Assembly: GCF_034350045.1 (NCBI RefSeq)
Contig: NZ_CP133781.1
Coordinates: forward strand, 3,272,501-3,336,500
DNA from: Pseudomonas sp. CCI4.2
GTDB lineage: Bacteria; Pseudomonadota; Gammaproteobacteria; Pseudomonadales; Pseudomonadaceae
DNA: 64,000 nucleotides
Direction: 5' to 3'
Shown: positions 57,600 to 64,000 of the stretch, in pieces
Position numbering within the stretch: position 1 is the stretch's first letter
Layout of the letters: each line of letters opens with the position of its first letter
Translations under genes and position numbers: made by a program
Notes under the pieces: generated by a model
Databases searched by the model: none
Seen by the model: the letters and a program-made list of their open reading frames with translations, nothing else
Told to the model about the DNA's origin: nothing

Positions 57600-59167
57600 T
57601 TTCAGAACATCTGGTGGATTTGTCACGGCTGCAGTTTGCAGCCACCGCGCTGTACCACTTTCTCTTTGTACCTCTCACTGTTGGCATGGTATGGCTGCTG
57701 GTCATTATGGAAAGCGTCTATGTGATGACGGGTAACGTCATCTGGAAAGACATGACGCGTTTCTGGGGCAAGCTATTCGGTATTAACTTTGCCTTAGGCG
57801 TGACTACCGGTATCACGCTGGAGTTTCAGTTCGGCACCAACTGGGCGTATTACTCGCATTACGTCGGCGACATCTTCGGTGCTCCACTGGCGATCGAGGG
57901 GATGATGGCGTTCTTCCTCGAATCAACAATGATTGGGCTGTTCTTCTTTGGCTGGGACCGATTAAAAAAGGAACACCATTTTCTGGTCACGCTGTTGATG
58001 GCCATTGGTACCAACCTTTCAGCGCTGTGGATTCTGATTGCCAATGGCTGGATGCAAAATCCGGTGGGTTCTGAATTCAGCTATCTCACCATGCGCATGG
58101 AAATGGTCGACTTCTGGGCTGTGGTTTTCAATCCAGTGGCACAGGCAAAGTTTGTGCACACCGTCTCGGCCGGTTACGTCACCGGTTCGATGTTTGTATT
58201 GTCGATATCGAGTTGGTATCTGCTCAAGAATCGAGATGTCGAGTTTGCAAAGCGAAGCTTTCGGGTTGCGGCAGCCTTCGGCTTGGCGTCAGTGCTGAGT
58301 GTCATCGTCTTGGGTGATGAGTCTGGTTACACAGTGGGCGAGGCCCAGCAGACTAAGATGGCGGCCATGGAGGCCATGTGGGAAACGAAACCAGCACCCG
58401 CCGGCCTGACATTGGTAGCTAGCATCAACGAAGCTGAGTCGAAGAACAATTGGGAAGTTGAAGTGCCGTGGCTGATGGGGCTGATTGGCACCCGATCAGT
58501 CAGCAAGCAAATTCCCGGTATTCATGAGATCAAGGAAAAAAACCGGGCCCGCATCCTGCGCGGTATCACCGCGGTCAATGCGTTGGAAACGTTGCGTAAG
58601 CATCGCGGTGATCCAGCTGCATTGCAGGTGTTCGAAGAATATAAGGCAGACCTCGGTTTCGGCCTGCTGCTTAAAAAGTATGTCGAGGATGTCAACCAAG
58701 CCACGCCGGCCATTATAGATAAGGCCGTCAACGATACCGTGCCACGTGTAACACCTATGTTTTGGGCATTTCGGATCATGGTAAGCCTGGGTTTTGCGAT
58801 GCTGCTGCTGTTCGGGCTGGCGTTCTGGAGCACCTTGAAGTCGACTTGCACACGACGCCGTTGGTTATTGCGTTTGGCTCTGTGCATGCTGCCTGCGCCT
58901 TGGATCTCCTGCGAACTTGGCTGGTTCGTCGCCGAATACGGCCGTCAACCCTGGACCATCTATGGTGTGCTGCCAACCCACATGAGCGTATCCACGCTCG
59001 GCGTCAACAACCTGTATGGCTCGCTAGCAGGATTCATCGTCTTCTACACCGCGCTGCTGGTGGTTGAAATGTTCTTGATGGTCAAGTTCGCACGTCAAGG
59101 CCCAGGGAGTCTCGGAACCGGCCGTTATGCCTACGACGCTAATTTGAAGGATAGCCACCATGCTTGA
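57596..59167 (+). CDS. cydA: Cytochrome bd ubiquinol oxidase subunit I
   Basis: Quinol-oxidising subunit with hemes b558, b595 and d. 523 residues, nine helices. Heme ligands: His near residue 20 (TALYHFLFVPLTVG), His in KFVHTVSAGYVTG (about 187) and Met in FRIMVSLGFAM (about 394); Glu residues in AIEGMMAFFLESTMIG (about 99 and 107). The insert between helices 6 and 7 contains the full C-terminal Q-loop (VPWLMGLIGTRSV, LGFGLLLKKYVEDV), so it is the long-loop E. coli bd-I type, not the short-loop CioA typical of Pseudomonas. GTG 57596 with AGGGG upstream is the start; the frame open to 57500 is cydP read out of frame. Confidence 0.95.
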   Translation: MISEHLVDLSRLQFAATALYHFLFVPLTVGMVWLLVIMESVYVMTGNVIWKDMTRFWGKLFGINFALGVTTGITLEFQFGTNWAYYSHYVGDIFGAPLAIEGMMAFFLESTMIGLFFFGWDRLKKEHHFLVTLLMAIGTNLSALWILIANGWMQNPVGSEFSYLTMRMEMVDFWAVVFNPVAQAKFVHTVSAGYVTGSMFVLSISSWYLLKNRDVEFAKRSFRVAAAFGLASVLSVIVLGDESGYTVGEAQQTKMAAMEAMWETKPAPAGLTLVASINEAESKNNWEVEVPWLMGLIGTRSVSKQIPGIHEIKEKNRARILRGITAVNALETLRKHRGDPAALQVFEEYKADLGFGLLLKKYVEDVNQATPAIIDKAVNDTVPRVTPMFWAFRIMVSLGFAMLLLFGLAFWSTLKSTCTRRRWLLRLALCMLPAPWISCELGWFVAEYGRQPWTIYGVLPTHMSVSTLGVNNLYGSLAGFIVFYTALLVVEMFLMVKFARQGPGSLGTGRYAYDANLKDSHHA

Positions 59168-60296
59168 TTACTACACCCTGAAAATTATCTGGTGGGCGCT
59201 GGTTGGCGTACTGCTAATCGGCTTTGCAATCATGGACGGCCACGATATGGGGGTCGGCACCTTGCTGCCTTTCGTTGGCCGCAATGATATGGAGCGGCGC
59301 GTGGTTATAAACACCGTCGGTCCGCATTGGGATGGGAATCAAGTCTGGTTCATCACCGCTGGTGGCGCATTGTTCGCAGCATGGCCCGTGGTTTATGCGA
59401 CAGCCTTCAGCGGATTTTACTGGGCAATGATATTGGTTCTATGGGCGTTGTTTTTTCGCCCGGTGGGCTTCGATTATCGCAGCAAGATCAACAATCCAGC
59501 CTGGCGCAGCACTTGGGATTGGGGACTTTTCGTAGGGGGTACGGTACCCCCACTGGTGTTCGGGATCGCGTTCGGCAACTTGCTGCAAGGCGTACCGTTC
59601 CAGTTCGACGACTATTTGGTGTCAACCTACACGGGCAGCTTCTGGCAGTTGCTGAATCCCTTCGCCCTACTGACGGGCGTCGTCAGCAGCGCAATGATCA
59701 CTCTGCAGGGCGCAAGCTATCTGGCACACCGCACTGAAGGCGTTATCCAATCCAGGGCCATCAAGGGCGCGATTAGCGCAGCTATCGTGCTGATCTGCTC
59801 ATTCGTAATCGCCGGAATCTGGCTACAGTCGATCGATGGCTATCGTATTACGTCGGTGATTGATACCGCTGGGTTGCCGGACATTCTCGGTAAGTCGGTT
59901 GTACGCGAAGCGGGTGCCTGGATGGCTAATTATCGCCACTACCCTTTGTTGTGGCTGTTGCCTGCGATGGGATTGGTGGGCGCGGCGGGCGCAGCCATGC
60001 TGGTGATAGTGCGCCGTACACTCTCAGCATTTGTGGCGTCATCGTTTGCTATTGTCGGTGTCATCAGCACTGCGGGTGTATCGATGTTTCCGTTCATCAT
60101 GCCGTCGTCGTCAATGCCGGCTGCGAGCCTGACGGTTTGGGACAGCGTCTCAAGCCATCTTAGCCTTGCCATCATGTTCTGGGCCGCGCTGATCTTCATG
60201 CCGCTGATTATTCTGTATACCTCGTGGGCGTACCGCGTCATGCGGGGCAAGGTGACCATCGCGCATATCAAAGCCAACGACCATTCAGCTTACTAG
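59160..60296 (+). CDS. cydB: Cytochrome bd ubiquinol oxidase subunit II
   Basis: 378 residues, eight or nine helices. Family signatures: MDGHDMGVGTLLPFVGRND (about 25-43, proton-channel Asp), NTVGPHWDGNQVWFITAGGA (about 51-70), ALFFRPVGFDYRSKI and MFPFIMPSSSMPAASLTVWD (about 314-333). Overlaps cydA by 8 nt, as in tight cyd operons. Confidence 0.95.
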   Translation: MLDYYTLKIIWWALVGVLLIGFAIMDGHDMGVGTLLPFVGRNDMERRVVINTVGPHWDGNQVWFITAGGALFAAWPVVYATAFSGFYWAMILVLWALFFRPVGFDYRSKINNPAWRSTWDWGLFVGGTVPPLVFGIAFGNLLQGVPFQFDDYLVSTYTGSFWQLLNPFALLTGVVSSAMITLQGASYLAHRTEGVIQSRAIKGAISAAIVLICSFVIAGIWLQSIDGYRITSVIDTAGLPDILGKSVVREAGAWMANYRHYPLLWLLPAMGLVGAAGAAMLVIVRRTLSAFVASSFAIVGVISTAGVSMFPFIMPSSSMPAASLTVWDSVSSHLSLAIMFWAALIFMPLIILYTSWAYRVMRGKVTIAHIKANDHSAY

Positions 60297-60318
60297 TGCC
60301 AGCAAAGGAGTAAAAATT

Positions 60319-60437
60319 ATGTGGTATTTCGCCTGGATGCTGGGAGTCGGTTTCGCATTGTTGCTGGCTATATTGAATGCGATGTGGGGTGAAAACGAAG
60401 CAGGCCGAGCCAAGACCGACACCGACGAGGCGCAGTC

Positions 60438-60441
<4 letters not shown>
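60319..60441 (+). CDS. cydX: Cytochrome bd-I small subunit CydX
   Basis: 40-residue single-helix protein: MWYFAWMLGVGFALLLAILN, then AMWGENEAGRAKTD and a Glu/Asp-rich end. The MWYFxWxLG start and the helix with GVGFA are the CydX signature; it inserts beside CydA and is needed for heme stability in E. coli. A good ribosome-binding site (AAAGGAG) lies 9 nt upstream. Its stop overlaps ybgE (ATGA). Confidence 0.93.
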
Positions 60442-61046
<605 letters not shown>

Positions 61047-62333
61047 TTACACCAACTTTAATTTCTGCTTGGCGACTAACAAGGCACCGATGCTAAGGGC
61101 CGCCGCCACTATCAGATAAAAGCTCGGCGCCAGTAGAGAGCCTGTAAGCGCGATCAAGCCGGTCGCAATCACTGGCGCAAAACCTCCGAAGATAGTCACG
61201 GATAAGTTGTAGCTCAGAGACATGCCCGTCACCCGAGTCGGGCGTGGGAATACATCAGCCATTAACGATGCCAGGGGCGCGAAGTAAACCGCTTTGATAA
61301 GCGCCATCATCGACACGACCAATAAGAGCGAGGTTGCACTGGGCATTTTATTGAGCCAGAAAAAGGCTGGAAAAATCGCCAGGATGTAAACGATCGAGGC
61401 CCAAAGCATAATCTTGATGCGGCTGATATGACCCGTTATCCACCCGACAATCGGCGTCACCACCGTGAGGATCAGGCCCCCAGTGAGGGTGGCTAGAAAA
61501 CCCGACGATTGTGGGATGTTCAAGGTGGTTGCTGCATAAGAGGGCATGTACTTGATCATGAAGTTTGATGCTGTCGATACGATGAGCACCCCCATCGCGA
61601 CCAAGAGCAACGTCTTTTGCGAGAGAAGCACTTCTCTTAAAGGCTGGGCGCCGGGTTCGCTTTCCTTGAAGTCGGGGGATTCATCAACAGTGCGGCGAAT
61701 GTAAAGTCCAACTGGGCCCAGGATCAAACCGAAGAAGAAAGGTACGCGCCAGCCCCAATCGAACATTTGCTGATCGTTAAGATGCATCGTCAAGAAATAG
61801 CCAAAGGTCGATGCGATGACCACGCCAAAGCCTTGGCTAGCAAACTGCAAGCTGGCGACAAAATTGCGGGTCTTTTGTGGGGCGTGCTCCATCATAAACG
61901 CTGTTGAACTACCGAACTCCCCTCCGGCGGAGAAGCCTTGCAGCAGACGCGCGAGCAAAATACCAATGGGAGCAACGATCCCTATTGCCGCGTAACCGGG
62001 GATTACTGCAATCATCGCAGTCCCGATCAACATCAGCAGTATTGATAGACTCAGCGCCTTCTTTCGCCCTTGTCTGTCGGCATATGAGCCCAGGACGGCG
62101 GCGCCCAGCGGACGGATTAGAAATGAAATGCCAAATGTAGCGAACGCCAGGAACAGCGATACGGCGGGAACCGCGGCAGGGAAAAACACCTTGCTAATGG
62201 TTAACGCAAAATAGGCATAGACCGACAGGTCAAACCACTCAAGTGTGTTTCCAATCAACGCGGCAGCCACAGGTTTCCAGATGGATTTCCCCAATTCGAC
62301 CGCAGGTGTAACGGTGGATGATAACGCTGGCAT
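61047..62333 (-). CDS. MFS transporter, metabolite:proton symporter (MHS) subfamily
   Basis: 428-residue transporter with 12 helices. MHS features: GNTLEWFDLSVYAYFALTIS (helix 1, about 28-47), the loop 2-3 motif GSYADRQGRKKAL (about 82), LLQGFSAGGEFGSSTAFMME (about 130-149) and DESPDF after helix 6. This group includes ProP, ShiA, CitA and alpha-ketoglutarate carriers; the substrate cannot be read off. It is 84 nt downstream of an M20 peptidase on the same strand, suggesting uptake of the peptidase product or substrate. Confidence 0.88.
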   Translation of the reverse strand: MPALSSTVTPAVELGKSIWKPVAAALIGNTLEWFDLSVYAYFALTISKVFFPAAVPAVSLFLAFATFGISFLIRPLGAAVLGSYADRQGRKKALSLSILLMLIGTAMIAVIPGYAAIGIVAPIGILLARLLQGFSAGGEFGSSTAFMMEHAPQKTRNFVASLQFASQGFGVVIASTFGYFLTMHLNDQQMFDWGWRVPFFFGLILGPVGLYIRRTVDESPDFKESEPGAQPLREVLLSQKTLLLVAMGVLIVSTASNFMIKYMPSYAATTLNIPQSSGFLATLTGGLILTVVTPIVGWITGHISRIKIMLWASIVYILAIFPAFFWLNKMPSATSLLLVVSMMALIKAVYFAPLASLMADVFPRPTRVTGMSLSYNLSVTIFGGFAPVIATGLIALTGSLLAPSFYLIVAAALSIGALLVAKQKLKLV

Positions 62334-62417
62334 TCTAGACGCTCCTGATTTTTTGTAAGTGTGTGAGCGGCAGATTCAAAAGACTCGGCATGACCCTGAT
62401 TTTTATTATGTTCAGGC

Positions 62418-63791
62418 CTAAGCCACGTGACCCAGATCCCAGAAAAGCGCGGTCATGATTTCCAGGCCCTCAAGGATCACCGATCCCAACATATGTTCAT
62501 CCGGGGCATGTTGAGAGCAACCTGGGTAGGAGTGCGGTATCCACACTGTCGGCAACCCGAGGACGTCAGAAAAAATGTCGTTGGGCAGGGTGCCTGCAAG
62601 ATTGGGTAAAACGGCTAGTTGTCGAGGCGTGGTGTCGGCAATCGACTTTTTCGCGAAGCGTACCCACTGGTTGTCGGGATCCAGGCGAGTGGCAGGCGTG
62701 CAACGATCAATCACTATGTTGACCTGGTGAAAGCCTTCGGCATCCAGATGTTGACGCAGTAGGCTTTCCAGTTTCTGCCAATCAGTTCCTAACACGAACC
62801 GTAGCTGGCAATAAGCAATCGCCGACGGCGGAATGGCATTCACCGGCTTTGCAGGATTACCCGCAGTAAACGCCAGGATTTCCAGCGTGTTCCAGCCAAA
62901 AAGCTTTTCACCCAAGGTCAAACCGGGCTCGCCCCATTGAACATCCAGCGTTAACCCCAATGAATGCTCATCAACGCCCAAGTCGTGGATCGCTGCGCGC
63001 ACGGAGTTGGGTATCGCGCAGGGGACAAGCCCTCGACAGCGAATACGGCCGTTTTGATCGACCAAACTCGCCAGCGCATTGCTCAAGACCACCGCGGGAT
63101 TGGACATAACCCCACCCCAATTGCCTGAGTGCAATCCTTTATCGCGCGCATTGACCTGGAGAGAAAACAACGCCGAGCCTCGGGAGCCTAGAAATAGTGT
63201 GGGGCGGCTGTCGTTCAGACGTGGGCCATCCGACGCGATGAATACATCGGCTTTAAAAAGCTGCTGATGAGCCTCGCAGACTTCTCGTAGCCCGGGAGAT
63301 CCGCATTCTTCGCCCGTTTCGAAGAGGACTTTTACGTTAAACCCTAAACGGCCTTCTCGTGCCTTGATGACCTGTTCGAGCGCCGTGAGGTTGATGCTGT
63401 GTTGGCCCTTGTTGTCGGCGGTGCCGCGTCCGTACCAGCGATCACCTTCAATCGTCAACGCCCAAGGGCTGAGTCCTTCTCGCCATTGCTCGTCGTAACC
63501 CAGTACGACGTCGCCATGCCCGTAGGTCAGCACCGTCGGTAAGTGTTCGCCTTCGATTCGCGAAGCGAACAGCAGCGGGCCAGCCCCTTTCGGGTTCTTA
63601 AGCGATTGGCATTCGAAGCCCATCCTCATTAGGGCAGGCGCTATCTCTTCATCGAGATACCGCGCCAGTTCTGGAGCCTGGTCAGGGTCTTGGCTTTCAC
63701 TGCGAATGGCGATACGACGACGCAGGTCGGCGGCAAAATGTCCATCGGACAAGTATTGGCGAACGCTGGCGAGAGCCTGAGGCTTGGACAT
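62418..63791 (-). CDS. M20-family metallopeptidase
   Basis: 457-residue zinc peptidase or amidohydrolase of the M20/ArgE/DapE type. Metal ligands and catalytic residues: YGHGDVV (His and Asp, about residue 91), GRGTADNKG (bridging Asp, about 120), LFETGEECGSPG (catalytic Glu pair, about 155), ASDGPR (Asp, about 185) and the C-terminal HAPDEHM with the last His (about 437). The dimerisation domain insert (about 205-340, LHSGNWGG) is present. Likely hydrolyses a dipeptide or an N-acylated amino acid, with the MHS transporter as partner. Substrate unknown. Confidence 0.9.
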   Translation of the reverse strand: MSKPQALASVRQYLSDGHFAADLRRRIAIRSESQDPDQAPELARYLDEEIAPALMRMGFECQSLKNPKGAGPLLFASRIEGEHLPTVLTYGHGDVVLGYDEQWREGLSPWALTIEGDRWYGRGTADNKGQHSINLTALEQVIKAREGRLGFNVKVLFETGEECGSPGLREVCEAHQQLFKADVFIASDGPRLNDSRPTLFLGSRGSALFSLQVNARDKGLHSGNWGGVMSNPAVVLSNALASLVDQNGRIRCRGLVPCAIPNSVRAAIHDLGVDEHSLGLTLDVQWGEPGLTLGEKLFGWNTLEILAFTAGNPAKPVNAIPPSAIAYCQLRFVLGTDWQKLESLLRQHLDAEGFHQVNIVIDRCTPATRLDPDNQWVRFAKKSIADTTPRQLAVLPNLAGTLPNDIFSDVLGLPTVWIPHSYPGCSQHAPDEHMLGSVILEGLEIMTALFWDLGHVA

Positions 63792-63871
63792 AACAGTTCC
63801 AGTTACGGCTGAAAGATTCAGGCCAATATAGAAGTCACGTATCGCACTGTATATTGCTGTTTTTTGACGAT

Positions 63872-63894
63872 AGGCATCTAATTTGTAGATGCCT
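63872..63894. promoter_or_regulatory. Palindrome in the divergent lysR / M20 promoter region
   Basis: AGGCATCTA, ATTTG, TAGATGCCT: a perfect 9-bp inverted repeat containing the LysR-type T-N11-A core (ATCTAATTTGTAGAT). It lies 18 nt before the LysR gene and 80 nt before the divergent peptidase gene, the standard place for a LysR regulator site. Confidence 0.65.
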
Positions 63895-63911
63895 TATTGA
63901 AGGGTATCCTC

Positions 63912-64000
63912 ATGGACTATCGTTACTTCCTGGCAGTAATCGACTCGGGATCGCTTGCCGCCGCCGGTGAACGCTTGCATATCGCACCCAGCGCCGTCAG
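63912..64000 (+). CDS. LysR-family transcriptional regulator, N-terminal fragment (cut by window end)
   Basis: The first 29 codons encode the start of a LysR-type winged HTH: MDYRYFLAVIDSGSLAAAGE, then RLHIAPSAV. The pattern YFLAVxxxGSLxxAAxxLxIxxSAVS is diagnostic. The rest lies beyond the window. Divergent from the M20 peptidase-MHS transporter pair, which it probably controls. An in-frame TTG six codons upstream is an alternative start. Confidence 0.85.
   Translation, partial: MDYRYFLAVIDSGSLAAAGERLHIAPSAV

Overview
The window reads as a chromosomal segment of a Pseudomonas, most likely from the P. fluorescens complex or a near relative. This rests on the 23S-5S rRNA sequence, the complete 13-gene nuo operon with fused nuoCD, the gene order queD / chemoreceptor / nuoN-A / aceA / purB-hflD-mnmA / idh-icd / cspD-clpS-clpA-infA / bpt-aat / ftsK-lolA-rarA-crcB-serS-cysG / tus operon, and a GGGACCGAATTCAT-type inverted repeat of the kind scattered through P. 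fluorescens genomes. No species call is possible from sequence reading alone.

Layout. 1-2024: the 3' part of an rRNA operon (23S, 5S, terminator). 2.1-6.6 kb: queD, a decayed sensor kinase gene, a Cache-domain chemoreceptor and an AI-2E-type transporter. 6.66-21.6 kb: respiratory complex I (nuoA to nuoN, minus strand). 22.1-30.3 kb: isocitrate lyase, an orphan secretin-domain lipid-free periplasmic protein, uL16 hydroxylase with a GNAT gene, purB, hflD, mnmA and a NUDIX hydrolase. 30.4-34.2 kb: two unrelated isocitrate dehydrogenases, divergently transcribed. 34.3-39.5 kb: cspD and a full N-degron set (clpS, clpA, bpt, aat) around infA. 39.9-47.4 kb: the ftsK-lolA-rarA-crcB-serS-cysG run. 47.4-51.7 kb: glutathionyl-hydroquinone reductase, the tusDCBE-ybiB operon and a YccA/Bax-inhibitor protein. 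These parts are core genome and ordinary in content.

From about 51.8 kb the character changes. A decayed canonical tRNA-Ser(UGA) gene sits beside an intact but divergent tRNA-Ser(UGA); then come a porin, a shredded IS5-family transposase, a BigR/SqrR-like persulfide-sensing repressor with two YeeE/YedE sulfur-transport proteins, and a sigma-54 enhancer-binding protein (EBP) with a Cys/His-rich PAS domain next to a complete E. coli-like cytochrome bd operon (cydP-cydA-cydB-cydX-ybgE). A near-consensus -24/-12 promoter precedes cydP, and CTGCCA/TGGCAG palindromes lie both upstream of that promoter and upstream of the EBP gene. Read together, this looks like an acquired module that couples reactive-sulfur handling to a sulfide/cyanide-tolerant terminal oxidase under sigma-54 control. 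It is the most interesting part of the window. The last 3 kb hold an MHS-type transporter, an M20 peptidase and the start of a divergent LysR regulator with a palindrome between them.

Functional links across the window: complex I and cytochrome bd are the entry and one exit of the quinone pool; aceA, icd and idh compete for isocitrate; tusDCBE feeds sulfur to MnmA; Bpt/Aat make N-degrons that ClpS delivers to ClpA.
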